64,000 nucleotides of DNA from Phytohabitans maris (GCF_031085175.1 NZ_JAVHUY010000001.1:1-64000), one strand, 5' to 3'. Counted from the stretch's first letter, positions 1-10,255 are shown. Program-made: numbers and translations. The notes: generated by a model from the sequence alone, not told the origin.

Positions 1-21
1 GACTCTGCTGGCGAATTGGTG
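1..21. repeat. IS left terminal inverted repeat
   Basis: GACTCTGCTGGCGAATT followed by GGTG. It matches the reverse complement of 1758-1778 at 20 of 21 positions. The transposase stop codon lies immediately inside this end. Confidence 0.8.
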
Positions 22-1680
22 TTAGGCGGCGAGGTCGTATTGGAGTTGGGCGAAGCGGCTGTGGCGGGTTGGGTGGAGTGGGTGGCCGGTGATCCAGGCG
101 TCGGCGCGGGCGATGTTGATGGCGGTGGCGGTGAGGAGGCTGTTTAGGTGGGTTTTGGGTTGTCCGGTGTAGCGGGTTCGGCGTAGTCGGTAGGCGCGGA
201 CGGCTTGGGAGATGGTGCCTTCGACGCCGGCGCGGGTGGCGTAGCGGCGCTGCCAGGTGGTGGTTTGTTGGTCGGTGCGGGCTTGGGTGAGGGCTTGTTG
301 TTGTTCGCGGGGGGCGAGGCTGATGCTGCGCGCCCCTGAGGTGTTGCGGGTGCATTTGGGCCGGTCGGGGCAGGGCATGCAGTCGGTGCGGGAGAACAGC
401 ACGGTGGTCTTGCCGGGTTGGCTGGGGTGTTGTTTCCAGCTGATGCTGGTGGCGCCGGCTGGGCAGGTGGCCTGCTGCTGGTCCCAGTCGATGGTGAAGG
501 TGGGCAGGGTGTGGCCGCCGTCGGTGTGGGCTTGCCAGGAGGCGTCGGGCAGGACCGGGCCGGTCAGGGTGATGCCGTGGTTACGGCGGGCGGTGATGAG
601 TAGTTCGGCGTCGATGTAGCCGGCGTCGACCAGATGTTCGTCCGGGGTCAGGTCCCGGGCCGCCTGGGCTTGGTGGATCTGGTCGGTGACCTGCACGTCG
701 CAGACGGTGGCGGCGGTGGTCAGCACGGCGGTGATCAGGTGCGGGTGGTCGTCGGTGCAGGTCTCGCAGAGGTGGACCTTGTAACCCTCCCAACCGTGCC
801 CGCGTTTCATCCCGTACCGGGCGTCGGTGTCATACGCAGAGACGATCCTGTCGGCGGCGGGGGCTAACCCGTCCTCCTTCGGCTCACGCAGCCGCGCCCC
901 GCGCTCGTCGCGGTAGAACTGCTGGATCCACACGGTCCGTAGGGTCTGCACGGCCGACAGTTCCGCCGCCCAGGCAGGCGCGTCCGGCCGGGACAACGCT
1001 CCGGCCAGCGTGTATCCATCCTCGGCGATGGTTTGTGTGAGGGTGACACGTTCGGTCTCGCTCTTGGGTAGCCGCCACTGGTCGATCCGGGGCCCGTACC
1101 GCTCATACCAATCGGTCGGCACCCAGCCCGCCAACCACGGCCCGGCCACCCCCGCGAGGGCCTCCAACGCCGCCCGCAGCGTCTCACCAACCAGTTCCAG
1201 GCGGTTCAACGACCGGACCGCGGCCAGCACATGCGTCGAGTCGCTGCGCTGACGACGGGCCCCGCCCAACATGCCCGCCTCGCGCAGGATGCCCAACACC
1301 CGATCGAAGATCAACCGTTCGGCGGCGTCCGCATCGACCAGCCGGGACCGGAACTCACTCAACACCGAGGCGTCGAACCCGGCATCGTCCAACTCCAGAC
1401 CGAGCAGGTACTTCCAGTCGATCCGGCCCCGGACCATGTCAGCAGCCTGCCGATCGGTCAGGTTCTCCATGAACTGCAACACCGACACCAACGCCAGCCG
1501 CGCCGGCGACAGCCCGGGCCGACCCCGCACCGCGAACAACTCCCCAAACTCGCGATCATCAAAACGAACCCGCAGCTCATCACGCATCCGCAGGTACACA
1601 TTCCCCCGCCGGAACGCAGCCCGAGCCAGCCGCGCGGTCTGCTCCGGAACCCCACGATCCTCACCAGGCCGCAGCGACAC
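22..1680 (-). CDS. IS1182-family-like transposase
   Basis: Transposase of 552 aa expected to cut and join DNA at the ends of its own insertion sequence. I chose the GTG at 1680 (protein begins VSLRPGE) because the reading frame further upstream runs out through the terminal repeat and because family members begin with an MSLRP-like segment. The N-terminal domain carries the [20 protein letters not shown] stretch typical of these enzymes. Candidate DDE residues are Asp147 (in RSDSTHV), Asp352 (in HLVDAGYID) and Glu487 (in AGVEGTISQ). Four cysteines (about residues 406, 434, 437 and 443) before the last acidic residue form a possible metal-binding insertion. No frameshift or internal stop is seen, so it is probably functional. 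Confidence 0.88.
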   Translation of the reverse strand: MSLRPGEDRGVPEQTARLARAAFRRGNVYLRMRDELRVRFDDREFGELFAVRGRPGLSPARLALVSVLQFMENLTDRQAADMVRGRIDWKYLLGLELDDAGFDASVLSEFRSRLVDADAAERLIFDRVLGILREAGMLGGARRQRSDSTHVLAAVRSLNRLELVGETLRAALEALAGVAGPWLAGWVPTDWYERYGPRIDQWRLPKSETERVTLTQTIAEDGYTLAGALSRPDAPAWAAELSAVQTLRTVWIQQFYRDERGARLREPKEDGLAPAADRIVSAYDTDARYGMKRGHGWEGYKVHLCETCTDDHPHLITAVLTTAATVCDVQVTDQIHQAQAARDLTPDEHLVDAGYIDAELLITARRNHGITLTGPVLPDASWQAHTDGGHTLPTFTIDWDQQQATCPAGATSISWKQHPSQPGKTTVLFSRTDCMPCPDRPKCTRNTSGARSISLAPREQQQALTQARTDQQTTTWQRRYATRAGVEGTISQAVRAYRLRRTRYTGQPKTHLNSLLTATAINIARADAWITGHPLHPTRHSRFAQLQYDLAA

Positions 1681-1757
1681 CACGCCACCATCCACAATCG
1701 ACACCAGACCAAACCCGCATCCTGGACCAGCACCAAGATCAACACCCGCAGACACGC

Positions 1758-1778
1758 CACAAATTCGCCAGCAGAGTC
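1758..1778. repeat. IS right terminal inverted repeat
   Basis: Reverse complement of the left end with one mismatch. It lies about 80 bases upstream of the transposase start, so the transposase promoter is probably partly inside or next to this end. Confidence 0.8.
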
Positions 1779-2008
1779 CTCCAGGGGCAGTTGGATACCA
1801 CGATCTCCGCCTGGGGCTGATCTCATCGCGTCGATCAAGGGATGGGCGGCACGGTGATCGCGCACCGCGCCTGGCGGGGGGTTGTAAAACGTGGAGGGTG
1901 AGGGAGGCCGGGGGAACGTATCCCAAGAAAACGCTCCGCGTTTCCCCGGGGCCCCGCGCAACGGTCTGGACCACCGCGGACGTCGCGGTAGCCCAAAGAT
2001 CGCGCTTT
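1779..2008. other. IS right flank without a gene; half of a palindrome
   Basis: No convincing coding region. Directly outside the IS end the sequence reads CTCCAGGGGCAGTTGG and then ATACCACGATCT. The latter 12 bases are identical to the right arm of the intact hairpin at 47203-47256. This suggests that the insertion sequence sits in the loop of a related palindrome whose other half would lie left of the window. The rest is GC-rich, with nothing recognisable before the stop codon of the VOC gene. Confidence 0.45.
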
Positions 2009-3283
2009 CTAGGCGCCGTCGTCGACGGCCTGCTCGTCGGCCTCCTCGGCGCGGTTGCGCCACTGGGTGATCGCGATGCCGTGGCCGTCGGGGTCTTTGA
2101 AGGCGGCCGCCCAGAGCTCCAGCTTTGCGCCCTTGTTGACCGGGCGCGGGCCGTACGTGAACTTGACGCCCTTCGCCTTGAGCTCCTCGTGGGTGGCGGT
2201 GATGTCACCGACCTCGAGGTTGAGGTGGACGGTGCGGGGGCCGGCCGGGGAGAGGTCGGTGATGGCGCGGAGCACGAGGCGGGTGTCGCCGGAGGCGAGT
2301 ACCGCGTTGCCGTCGCCGCCGTCGATCTCGTAGAAGCCGAGCATGTCGCGGTAGAACTCGATCGACCGGGCCAGGTCGGTGACCAGCACCGTCACGCCCA
2401 CGCCGTGGATGGAGCCGCTCGGGCCGGGGTGGGCGCTGGGGTACGGCGTGAAGTCGTCGAACACGTCGTCTTCCGCCGGCGTGGGGTCCAGCGGCTCGGA
2501 GGACTCCGGGGCCGAGGCCGGGTCGGCGACCGCGGTGGCCGCCGCGCCGTTGCCGTTGCCCTTGTCCTGGTTGGAGCGGGCGCGCCGGGGGAGCGGGACC
2601 GAGCGCGCCTCGCCGCCGGAGGGCGGCTCCACGACGATGCCCTCCAGCACGATCGGCCCGCCGGGCGTCGGCTGGTGCACCACGACCGGTTCGTCGCGGA
2701 TGCCGCCGCCCAGGTCGTCGGTGAGGTCGGCGGTGACCGGCTCGTCCGGGCCGCGGCGCGACCACGGCGGCTCGTCCTCCTCGAAGAGGATGTCGTCGGA
2801 CTCGGGGAGGTAGTCCTGCTCGGGCTCCAGCCTCGCGGCGGCCTCGGTGTGGGTGAGCGCCTCGTCCCAGAGGATCCGCACGTGGCGCAGGTCGTCGACG
2901 GCCACCATGATCGGCAGGGTGACGCCGGGCAGGGGCCACTTGGCGACCGGTACCCGCGACTCCCGCACCTTGATCGACGCAGCGGGCAGGCCGGGGGCGT
3001 CGATGACGATCTGCAGCTCGCACCGGCCGTACGTGGACGAGGCGGGCGGCTCGGTGGCGGTCATCACATGCGCCGTGCCGGCCACCCACGCGCGGGCGCC
3101 GCCACGGATCGTGTTGACCAGCACCATGCTGATCGCCAGCACCAGCACCGCCAGGCCGACCGCCACGATCGCCCAGCTCTGCATGCCGGCGCCGAAGAGC
3201 ATCACGAACACGGCGAACGTGCCCAGCACCGCGGCGACGAGCTTGCGGACCGGTGCGATCGGCCTCCGACGAGCGTCAGCCAC
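2009..3283 (-). CDS. membrane-anchored VOC (glyoxalase-like) domain protein
   Basis: Protein of 424 aa. Two hydrophobic segments near residues 14-35 and 38-58 should anchor it in the membrane. A soluble segment follows to about residue 150, then a long acidic, Pro/Ser-rich linker (about 150-290) and a C-terminal vicinal-oxygen-chelate domain (about 292-410) with the typical [20 protein letters not shown] opening and a [12 protein letters not shown] ending. VOC domains include glyoxalase I, dioxygenases and antibiotic-binding proteins; the substrate here cannot be told. The combination of two TM helices and a C-terminal VOC domain is unusual. It is divergent from ndk, with 105 bp between the two starts. 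Confidence 0.75.
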   Translation of the reverse strand: MADARRRPIAPVRKLVAAVLGTFAVFVMLFGAGMQSWAIVAVGLAVLVLAISMVLVNTIRGGARAWVAGTAHVMTATEPPASSTYGRCELQIVIDAPGLPAASIKVRESRVPVAKWPLPGVTLPIMVAVDDLRHVRILWDEALTHTEAAARLEPEQDYLPESDDILFEEDEPPWSRRGPDEPVTADLTDDLGGGIRDEPVVVHQPTPGGPIVLEGIVVEPPSGGEARSVPLPRRARSNQDKGNGNGAAATAVADPASAPESSEPLDPTPAEDDVFDDFTPYPSAHPGPSGSIHGVGVTVLVTDLARSIEFYRDMLGFYEIDGGDGNAVLASGDTRLVLRAITDLSPAGPRTVHLNLEVGDITATHEELKAKGVKFTYGPRPVNKGAKLELWAAAFKDPDGHGIAITQWRNRAEEADEQAVDDGA

Positions 3284-3388
3284 AGTGGACCTCCCTCGGG
3301 GTTACCCGCCAGGCTAGGCCGGCCGGGCCACCGATGGGAAGCCCGATACCCTTGGGGCCGTACGTCCGTCCCTGGCACTGGAGGAAGC

Positions 3389-3814
3389 GTGTCCACGAGC
3401 ACCCCGGCCGAGCGCACGTTGGTCCTGATCAAGCCGGACGCCCTCCGGCGAGGGCTGCTCGGCGAGATCCTCGGCCGGTTCGAGCGCAAGGGGCTGGCGA
3501 TCGAGGCGCTGGTGCTGCGCGGCATGGACGCCGCGCTGGCCGACCAGCACTACGCCGAGCACGTCGACAAGGCGTTCTATCCGCCGCTGAAGGAGTTCAT
3601 GACCGGGGGTCCGCTGGTGGCCGCGGTCCTCTCCGGCGACCAGGCGATCGAGGTGGTGCGCACGCTGGTCGGCGCCACCGACGGGCGCAAGGCCGCCGCC
3701 GGTACGATCCGCGGCGACCTCTCCCTCTCCAACCGGGAAAACCTGGTGCACGCCTCCGACTCGCCGGACAGCGCCAAGCGGGAGATCGCGCTCTGGTTCC
3801 CCGATCTGCCGTAA
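3389..3814 (+). CDS. ndk: nucleoside diphosphate kinase
   Basis: Cytosolic enzyme that transfers the gamma phosphate between nucleoside triphosphates and diphosphates, balancing NTP and dNTP pools. It is 141 aa long, the usual size. It starts LVLIKPDAL and carries the catalytic histidine in ENLVHASDS near residue 119, a slight variant of the common NxxHGSDS motif. The GTG start at 3389 is preceded by GGAGGA about 5 bases upstream. The long open frame reaching far upstream (to 1271) is an artefact of GC-rich sequence. In mycobacteria ndk also lies close to rne, though here ileS and the radical-SAM genes intervene. Confidence 0.95.
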   Translation: MSTSTPAERTLVLIKPDALRRGLLGEILGRFERKGLAIEALVLRGMDAALADQHYAEHVDKAFYPPLKEFMTGGPLVAAVLSGDQAIEVVRTLVGATDGRKAAAGTIRGDLSLSNRENLVHASDSPDSAKREIALWFPDLP

Positions 3815-3859
3815 CCCGCCGGTTGGGTTGCCGTCATGTCCGGCCGATAGGCAGGGCAC

Positions 3860-5380
3860 ATGGATCGACGGACACTGCTGCGCGGCGGGCTGGCGACCGG
3901 GGCCGGACTCGCCGCCGTACCCCTGCTCGGATCTCCTGCCGCGGCCACTCCACTCCGGCCGAGCGGCCGGCCGCTGCTCACCCACGGCGTGCAGAGCGGC
4001 GAGGCCACCGCGGACGCCGCGGTGGTGTGGACGCGCGCGGACCGCACGTCCCGGATGCTCGTCGAGGTCAGCCGCCGCCCCGACTTCCGCGGCGCCCGCG
4101 TCCTGCGCGGGCCGCTGCTCGGCCCGGACACCGATTTCACCGGCAAGCTGCGCCTGCGCGGCCTCCCCGCGGGGGAGCGGTTGCATTATCGGGTACGCGC
4201 GGAGAGCCTCGACCGCCACGGACTGCGGAGCGAGCCGCTGGTGGGGTCGCTGCGCACCGCGCCGCGCAAGGGCGGCGTGCGGTTCGTCTGGACCGGTGAC
4301 ATCGCCGGCCAGGGCTGGGGCATCGCGCCCGACCTCGGCGGGATGAAGATCTTCCGGGCGATGCGGGCGGCCCGGCCGGACTTCTTCCTGTGCAGTGGCG
4401 ACACCGTGTACGCGGACGGCCCGCTGAGCGAGACCGTGACGCTGCCGGACGGGCGGGTCTGGCGCAACCTCGTCACGCCGGAGAAGGCGAAGGTGGCCGA
4501 GACGCTCGCCGAGTACCGGGGGCAGTTCGCGTACAACCTGCTGGACGGGCACCTGCGCGCGTTCGCCGCCGAGGTGCCCCAGGTGAACCAGTGGGACGAC
4601 CACGAGGTGACCAACAACTGGTACCCGGGCGAGGTGCTGGACGACGCCCGCTACACCGAGCGGCGGGTGGACGTGCTGGCCGCCCGGGCCCGCCAGGCGT
4701 TCCACGAGTGGCTCCCGACCGGTGGCGGCCGGATCTACCGCAAGCTGTCGTACGGGCCGCGGCTGGACCTGTTCGTGCTGGACATGCGGACGTACAAGGA
4801 CGTGAACGACGGCAACACGTACGCCGACCCGCGCCGCGGCCTGCTCGGCGACGAGCAGCGGGCCTGGCTGATCCGCGAGCTGAAGCACTCCCGGGCGACC
4901 TGGAAGGTGATCGCCGCCGACCTGCCGCTCGGCCTGGTGGTGCCGGACGGCGCGGCCGCGCAGGAGGGGGTCGCGCAGGGCGACGCCGGCGGGCCGAAGG
5001 GGCGCGAGATGGAGTTCGCACAGGTCCTGGGCGCGGCGCACCGGGCCGGTGTGAAGGGGATCGTGTTTCTGACGGCGGACGTGCACTACACGGCCGCCCA
5101 CCACTACGACCCGGCGCGGGCCGCGGTGGCGGACTTCACCCCGTTCTGGGAGTTCGTGTCGGGTCCGGCGCACGCGGGCGCCTTCGGGCCGAACGCGCTG
5201 GACGGCACGTTCGGCCCGCGCGCCGTCTTCGTGCACGCGCCGCCGGCGGCGAACACGTCACCCGCCGAGGGCTTCCAGCACTTCGGCGAGGTCGCGATCG
5301 ACGGCGAGACCGGCGCCTTCCGGGTGGACCTGCGGGACGCGGAGGGGGCCTCGCTGTTTAATGTGACGCTGACGCCGTAG
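3860..5380 (+). CDS. Tat-exported PhoD-family alkaline phosphatase
   Basis: Secreted metallophosphatase of 506 aa expected to hydrolyse phosphomono- or diesters outside the cell. The first 30 residues form a twin-arginine signal (MDRRTLLRGG, then a hydrophobic stretch ending SPAAA). An N-terminal PhoD beta-sandwich segment (about 35-135) precedes the catalytic domain, which carries metal-ligand motifs WTGDIAG, CSGDTVYADGP, NQWDDHEVTNNW and TADVHYTAAHHY. Length fits the PhoD family. No PHO box was identified upstream. The gene stands alone between ndk and ileS, with the ileS promoter starting right after its stop codon. Confidence 0.92.
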   Translation: MDRRTLLRGGLATGAGLAAVPLLGSPAAATPLRPSGRPLLTHGVQSGEATADAAVVWTRADRTSRMLVEVSRRPDFRGARVLRGPLLGPDTDFTGKLRLRGLPAGERLHYRVRAESLDRHGLRSEPLVGSLRTAPRKGGVRFVWTGDIAGQGWGIAPDLGGMKIFRAMRAARPDFFLCSGDTVYADGPLSETVTLPDGRVWRNLVTPEKAKVAETLAEYRGQFAYNLLDGHLRAFAAEVPQVNQWDDHEVTNNWYPGEVLDDARYTERRVDVLAARARQAFHEWLPTGGGRIYRKLSYGPRLDLFVLDMRTYKDVNDGNTYADPRRGLLGDEQRAWLIRELKHSRATWKVIAADLPLGLVVPDGAAAQEGVAQGDAGGPKGREMEFAQVLGAAHRAGVKGIVFLTADVHYTAAHHYDPARAAVADFTPFWEFVSGPAHAGAFGPNALDGTFGPRAVFVHAPPAANTSPAEGFQHFGEVAIDGETGAFRVDLRDAEGASLFNVTLTP

Positions 5381-5389
5381 GGCGTCGGG

Positions 5390-5395
5390 TACGCT
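5390..5395 (+). promoter_or_regulatory. putative -10 box of ileS
   Basis: TACGCT lies immediately after the phoD stop and about 7-9 bases before the first conserved base of the T-box leader, which fits transcription starting near 5402. Based on motif and position only. Confidence 0.45.
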
Positions 5396-5403
5396 TGACG
5401 GTC

Positions 5404-5605
5404 GTAAAGGCGTTGACCCGGCCATCACCGGTGAGCCTCCGGAAGAAAAGGCGTCAGCCCCAGTAGAACCGGACGGGTCCGGCCCGTCACAGCCGGCCAA
5501 CGAGCGGGCGACCTCTCCCGGGAGGGCGCCAAGCGGGGTGGTACCGCGGGCCGTGTCCGGCTCGTCCTCGCAGTGTCGAGACTGTGAGCTGCGAGGAGAC
5601 AGACG
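5404..5605 (+). promoter_or_regulatory. T-box riboswitch for tRNA-Ile, translational type
   Basis: Leader RNA that senses uncharged tRNA-Ile. A very short stem I is visible: CCGG (5418-5421), a loop CCATCA holding the isoleucine specifier ATC (5424-5426), then CCGG (5428-5431). The T-box proper, AAGCGGGGTGGTACCGCGG, is at 5531-5549; its TGGT can pair with the ACCA end of tRNA-Ile. Downstream, TCCTCGCAG (5565-5573) is the perfect complement of CTGCGAGGA (5589-5597), which contains the ileS ribosome-binding site GAGGAG. The switch therefore most likely hides or frees the RBS rather than stopping transcription. This ultrashort translational class is known from actinobacterial ileS genes. Confidence 0.93.
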
Positions 5606-8600
5606 GTGTACCCCAAGACCGACCCGACGGCCGGCGTACCGGCGAGCCCCGACCTGCCCGCGGTCGAGCGTCGCGTGCTCGACCACTGGGCGGCGGACAA
5701 GACCTTCCAGGCGTCGGTGGACGCCCGTCCTGCCGCCTCCGGCGGCAATAAGGAGAACGGGGCCGGGCCTTCCGATTTCGGCGCGAGCGCCGACAGTGAA
5801 TATGTCTTCTACGACGGCCCGCCCTTCGCCAACGGGCTGCCGCACTACGGGCACCTCTTCACCGGGTACGTGAAGGACGTCGTGCCGCGCTACCAGACGA
5901 TGCTCGGCCGGCGGGTGGAGCGGCGCTTCGGCTGGGACACCCACGGCCTGCCCGCCGAGGTGGAAGCGGAGAAGCAGCTCGGCATCTCCACCAAGGCCGA
6001 GATCCTCGACCTCGGCGTGGCCCGCTTCAACGACGTGTGCCGCACGTCGGTGCTGACGTACACCCAGGACTGGGAGCGGTACGTCACCCGCCAGGCGCGC
6101 TGGGTCGACTTCGCCAACGACTACAAGACGCTCGACCTGGACTACATGGAAAGCGTCATGTGGGCGTTCAAGACCCTGCACGACAAGGGCCTGGTCTACG
6201 AGGGCTTCCGGGTGCTGGCGTACTGCTGGCGGTGCGAGACGCCGCTGTCCAACACGGAAACCCGGATGGACGACGTCTACCGCGACCGGCAGGACCCGTC
6301 GCTCACCGTGTGGTTCACATTGGACAGTGGGGAGAAGGTCGCGGTCTGGACGACCACGCCGTGGACGCTGCCGTCCAACCTGGCGCTTGCGGTGGGCCCC
6401 GACATCGAGTACGCGGTGCTCGCCGACGCGGCCGGGCAGCGGTACGTGATCGGCGCGGCGCGGCTCGCGGCGTACGAGAAGGAGCTGGGGCACCTCACCC
6501 AGGTCGGTGTGGTGCGCGGGGCCGAGCTGGTCGGGCGGCGGTACACACCGCTCTTCGACTTCCTCGCCGACACGCCGAACGCGTTTCAGGTGCTGGGCGC
6601 CGACTTCGTCTCGACCGAGGACGGCACCGGGGTCGTGCACATGGCGCCCGCGTTCGGCGAGGACGACCAGAACGCGTGCAACGCGGCCGGCATCCCGACC
6701 GTCGTCACCGTCGACGAGCACACCCGGTTCACCGCCCTGGTCCCGCCGTACCAGGGGGAGCAGGTCTTCGACACCAACAAGCCGATCTCGCGGGAGCTGC
6801 GCGAGCGGGGCGTCGTGGTGCGGCAGGAGACCTACACCCACTCGTACCCGCACTGCTGGCGCTGCGACACCCCACTGGTGTACAAGGCGGTGTCGTCCTG
6901 GTTCGTGGCGGTGACCCGGTTTCGCGACCGGATGGTCGAGCTCAACCAGCAGATCAACTGGACGCCGGCGCACGTCAAGGACGGCTCGTTCGGCAAGTGG
7001 CTGGCCGGCGCCCGGGACTGGTCGATCTCCCGCAACCGCTTCTGGGGCTCGCCGATCCCGGTGTGGAAGTCGGACGACCCGGCGTACCCGCGGGTCGACG
7101 TCTACGGTTCGCTCGCCGAGCTGGAGGCGGACTTCGGCGTCAAGGTGACCGACCTGCACCGGCCCGGCATCGACGACCTGGTGCGGCCGAACCCCGACGA
7201 CCCGACCGGCAGGTCGGTGATGCGGCGGGTGCCGGAGGTGCTGGACTGCTGGTTCGAGTCCGGCTCGATGCCGTTCGCCCAGGTGCACTATCCATTTGAG
7301 AATCGCGAGTGGTTCGAGCACCACTACCCGGGCGACTTCATCGTCGAGTACATCGGGCAGACGCGGGGCTGGTTCTACACCATGCACGTGCTGGCGACCG
7401 CGCTGTTCGACCGGCCGGCGTTCCGCAACTGCCTGAGCCACGGCATCCTGCTCGGCGAAGACGGGCGGAAGATGTCCAAGAGCCTGCGCAACTACCCGGA
7501 CGTGTACGGCGTCTTCAACTCGCACGGCTCCGACGCCATGCGCTGGATGCTGATGTCGTCGCCGGTGCTGCGCGGCGGGGACATGCCGGTGACCGAGAGC
7601 GCGATCCGGGACGCCGTACGGCAGGTGCTGCTTCCACTGTGGAACGTCTGGTACTTCTTCTCGCTGTACGCCAACGCCTCGTCGCACGATGCCGCGTGGC
7701 GGACGGACAGCGGGCACCTGCTCGACCGGTACGTGCTGGCGAAGACCGGCGAGCTCGTCTCCACGGTGCGGCGGCAGATGGACGAGTACGACATCTCCGG
7801 TGCCTGCGCGTCGGTGCGCTCCTATCTGGACGCGCTGACGAACTGGTACGTGCGGCGGTCGCGGGACCGGTTCTGGAGCGGCGACCGGGACGCGTTCGAC
7901 ACGCTGTACACGGTGCTGGAGACGCTCAGCCGGGTGGTGGCGCCGCTGGCACCGCTGACCGCCGAGGAGATCTGGCGCGGGCTCACCGGCGGCCGCTCGG
8001 TGCACCTGACCGACTGGCCGGACGAGGGGCGCTTCCCCGCCGACCACGAGCTGGTCGCCGCGATGGACGCCGTACGCGGGGTCACCTCGGCGGCGCTGTC
8101 CCTGCGCAAGGCGCGCGGCCTACGGGTACGGCTGCCGCTGGCCGAGCTGACCGTGGCGACGCCGGCCGCTGCCGAGCTGCGCCCCTTCGCCGACCTGGTC
8201 GCCGACGAGGTCAACGTCAAGTCGGTGGTCTTCACCGACGAGCTGTCCGCCTACTGCGAGCAGGTGCTGACCGTGGTACCCCGGGCGCTCGGCCCGCGGG
8301 TGGGCGGCGCGGTGCAGCAGGTGATCAAGGCGGTCAAGGCGGGCGAGTGGACGCTTGTCGACGGCCGCCCGGTCGCCGCCGGCGTGGCCCTGCGGGACGG
8401 CGAGTACGAGCTCAAGCTGGTCGCGGCCGATGCCCAACACTCCGCCCCCCTGCCCGGCGGCGAGGGCGTGGTCGTGCTCGACAGCACCGTCACGCCCGCG
8501 CTGGCGGCGGAGGGGCTGGCCCGCGACGTGGTCCGCGTCGTGCAGCAGGCCCGCCGTGACGCCCAGCTCGACGTGACCGACCGGGTGACCGTCACGCTCG

Positions 8601-8758
8601 GCGCCGCGCCCGATGTGGTGGCGGCGGTGCGGGCACACCGCGACTTCGTGGCCGCCGAGGTGCTCGCGACCGAGTTGGCGTTCGACCCGTCGGCGGCCGG
8701 CTTCGAGGGCGAGGTCGGCGACGGCGAGCGGGTGACGGTCGCGGTGGCCCGCGTCTGA
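5606..8758 (+). CDS. ileS: isoleucyl-tRNA synthetase (type II)
   Basis: Charges tRNA-Ile with isoleucine in the cytosol. The 1050-aa protein has the class I signatures HYGH at residues 80-83 (HIGH motif) and KMSKS near 622-626, a CP1 editing domain between them, CWRC pairs that bind zinc, the WFESGSMP motif and a C-terminal anticodon-binding domain. The HYGHLFTG form and overall length fit the eukaryote-like type II IleRS found in mycobacteria, a class known to be less sensitive to mupirocin than type I; resistance here is an inference. The GTG start lies 9 bases after GAGGAG and is controlled by the T-box just upstream. Confidence 0.97.
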   Translation: MYPKTDPTAGVPASPDLPAVERRVLDHWAADKTFQASVDARPAASGGNKENGAGPSDFGASADSEYVFYDGPPFANGLPHYGHLFTGYVKDVVPRYQTMLGRRVERRFGWDTHGLPAEVEAEKQLGISTKAEILDLGVARFNDVCRTSVLTYTQDWERYVTRQARWVDFANDYKTLDLDYMESVMWAFKTLHDKGLVYEGFRVLAYCWRCETPLSNTETRMDDVYRDRQDPSLTVWFTLDSGEKVAVWTTTPWTLPSNLALAVGPDIEYAVLADAAGQRYVIGAARLAAYEKELGHLTQVGVVRGAELVGRRYTPLFDFLADTPNAFQVLGADFVSTEDGTGVVHMAPAFGEDDQNACNAAGIPTVVTVDEHTRFTALVPPYQGEQVFDTNKPISRELRERGVVVRQETYTHSYPHCWRCDTPLVYKAVSSWFVAVTRFRDRMVELNQQINWTPAHVKDGSFGKWLAGARDWSISRNRFWGSPIPVWKSDDPAYPRVDVYGSLAELEADFGVKVTDLHRPGIDDLVRPNPDDPTGRSVMRRVPEVLDCWFESGSMPFAQVHYPFENREWFEHHYPGDFIVEYIGQTRGWFYTMHVLATALFDRPAFRNCLSHGILLGEDGRKMSKSLRNYPDVYGVFNSHGSDAMRWMLMSSPVLRGGDMPVTESAIRDAVRQVLLPLWNVWYFFSLYANASSHDAAWRTDSGHLLDRYVLAKTGELVSTVRRQMDEYDISGACASVRSYLDALTNWYVRRSRDRFWSGDRDAFDTLYTVLETLSRVVAPLAPLTAEEIWRGLTGGRSVHLTDWPDEGRFPADHELVAAMDAVRGVTSAALSLRKARGLRVRLPLAELTVATPAAAELRPFADLVADEVNVKSVVFTDELSAYCEQVLTVVPRALGPRVGGAVQQVIKAVKAGEWTLVDGRPVAAGVALRDGEYELKLVAADAQHSAPLPGGEGVVVLDSTVTPALAAEGLARDVVRVVQQARRDAQLDVTDRVTVTLGAAPDVVAAVRAHRDFVAAEVLATELAFDPSAAGFEGEVGDGERVTVAVARV

Positions 8759-8766
8759 GTGGTGCA

Positions 8767-8798
8767 CTTCCGGTCCGCCCGCGCGGGCGGACCGGAAG
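8767..8798. terminator. bidirectional hairpin terminator
   Basis: A perfect 14-bp stem (CTTCCGGTCCGCCC paired with GGGCGGACCGGAAG) with loop GCGC lies between the convergent ends of ileS and the photolyase gene. There is no T tract, which is common for actinobacterial terminators. Confidence 0.7.
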
Positions 8799-8806
8799 AC
8801 GTCGCG

Positions 8807-10255
8807 CTAGGGAGCGGTGTCGCCGCGGGCCTGCTCCTGGGTGACGATCTCGCGGAGGTCGGGGATGTGGGCGAGCTGCTTCAGGGCCCGGGTCATCCGC
8901 ACATTGCCGTGCAGCCGCTCCCGGGTGCGGTGGAGGTAGGCCCAGTAGCCGCCGGTGAACGGGCAGGCGTTGGGCCCCACCCGCCGCTTGGGGTCGTAGC
9001 GGCAGCCGCCGCAGAAGTCGCTCGTGCGGTTGACGTGGGTGCCGCTCACCGCGAACGCCTCGGTGGTGACCGAGCCGAGCTCGGCGTGGCGGGCCATGCC
9101 GACCACGTTGCCGATCATCGCCCACTCCTGGCCGTCGACGAAGGCGCGCTGAAACCAGTCGACCATGTCGGTCGGGCGCCAGCCGCGCTGGACGGCGTAG
9201 TTGCCGAGCACGGCCTGCCGTACGGCGTGGTGGGCCCAGCCGCGGTCGCGCACCGCCGCGAGGGCGCTTTCGAGGCAGCGGGCGTGCACCGAGTCGGCGT
9301 CGAGCGTGGCGAACCACTCGGGGATCGAGCCGCGGCCCGGCGCGCGTGAGCCGGCGGGGTAGCCGGCGTCTAGGTACCAGTACAGGTGCCAGAGATAGTC
9401 GCGCCAGCCGATCACCTGTCGGGCGAACCGCTCCACGCTGGCGAGCGGCGCGTGCCCGGCCCGAAACTCCTCCTCGGCCTGGCGCACGGCCGGCAGCGGC
9501 TCGAGCAGCCCCAGGTTGAACGACGTGGACAGTCCACTGTGGCCGAGCCAGGGGTCGCCGGCGAGCATCTCGTCGGCGCGGCCGAAGTGCGGCAGCCGGT
9601 GCACGAGGAAGTGCTGCTGCCGGTCGAGCGCCTCGGCCCGGCTGGCCGGAAACTGGCGCGGGCCGTCGCGCCCGATGAACTCGATGCCCTCCGCGGTCCA
9701 CCGGTCGAGGTCGTCGCGGACCTCGGCGTCGATGTCGTCTTCCACCGGCGTGGGCGGGGGTGGCAGCCGGGGCGGGCGCTGCCCGTCGGAGACCCGGACC
9801 TGCCAGCGGCCGCCGGCCGGCTCGCCGCCGTCCATGAGCACGCCGTGCGCCTGCCGCGCGTGGCGGTAGAAGTCGTCGAGCCGGGCCGCGCCGCGCCGGC
9901 CGTCGGCCCACGCGGCGAAGTCTTCCTGGCTGGTGACGAAGCCGCGCGCCGGGAGCACCGTCACCTTTTCCTGGGCGCGGACGAAGTCGCGGGCCCGCCG
10001 GGAGGTCGGGTGGCAGACCTCGACCACCTCGCCGTACTGCCGGAGGCCCTCGCGGTAGGTCTCGGTCTTGAGGTGCAGGGCGCGCTCGCCCAGCTCAGCG
10101 GCGCGGTGCCGGATCGCGGAGAGGATGAGGTGGGCCTTCTGCCGATGGAAGGCGCGGCGACGGAAGACCGCCTTTGACTCGATCAACAACACCGGCTGGT
10201 GCGCCCCGTCGAGGAAGTGCGGCCCCAGCTGGTCAGCGAAGAGCCATCGCCGCAT
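8807..10255 (-). CDS. Fe-S (6-4) photolyase / cryptochrome of the PhrB type
   Basis: Flavoprotein of 482 aa expected to repair UV-induced (6-4) photoproducts in DNA using light, or to act as a photoreceptor. It begins RRWLFADQLGPHF, the typical start of photolyase-related proteins. The C-terminal half is helical and FAD-binding. The motif FCGGCRYDPKRRVGPNACP supplies three of the four cysteines that hold the 4Fe-4S cluster in PhrB proteins; a fourth lies further upstream (ARCLESAL). I chose the ATG at 10255 from homology of the N-terminus. CAGAAT six bases before it may be a -10 box of a leaderless transcript. Confidence 0.88.
   Translation of the reverse strand: MRRWLFADQLGPHFLDGAHQPVLLIESKAVFRRRAFHRQKAHLILSAIRHRAAELGERALHLKTETYREGLRQYGEVVEVCHPTSRRARDFVRAQEKVTVLPARGFVTSQEDFAAWADGRRGAARLDDFYRHARQAHGVLMDGGEPAGGRWQVRVSDGQRPPRLPPPPTPVEDDIDAEVRDDLDRWTAEGIEFIGRDGPRQFPASRAEALDRQQHFLVHRLPHFGRADEMLAGDPWLGHSGLSTSFNLGLLEPLPAVRQAEEEFRAGHAPLASVERFARQVIGWRDYLWHLYWYLDAGYPAGSRAPGRGSIPEWFATLDADSVHARCLESALAAVRDRGWAHHAVRQAVLGNYAVQRGWRPTDMVDWFQRAFVDGQEWAMIGNVVGMARHAELGSVTTEAFAVSGTHVNRTSDFCGGCRYDPKRRVGPNACPFTGGYWAYLHRTRERLHGNVRMTRALKQLAHIPDLREIVTQEQARGDTAP

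Larger units (their letters stand above)
1..1778 (-). mobile_element. IS1182-family-like insertion sequence
   Basis: The element is bounded by inverted repeats seen directly: the 17 bases GACTCTGCTGGCGAATT at 1-17 recur perfectly on the opposite strand at 1762-1778, and the match extends to 20 of 21 positions (1-21 against 1758-1778). Between them lies one transposase gene on the minus strand. Its size and single DDE transposase fit the IS1182 family. The window begins exactly at the left repeat, so one or more outer bases and the target-site duplication cannot be checked. The right flank begins CTCCAGGGGCAG. The element looks intact and possibly active. Family assignment comes from protein recognition, not a database match. 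Confidence 0.85.

Noticed and set aside
1271-3388. Long plus-strand frame upstream of ndk (an 847-codon ORF)
   Set aside because: It runs antisense through the transposase and VOC genes; only the last 141 codons (from GTG 3389) encode ndk. GC-rich DNA leaves such frames open.
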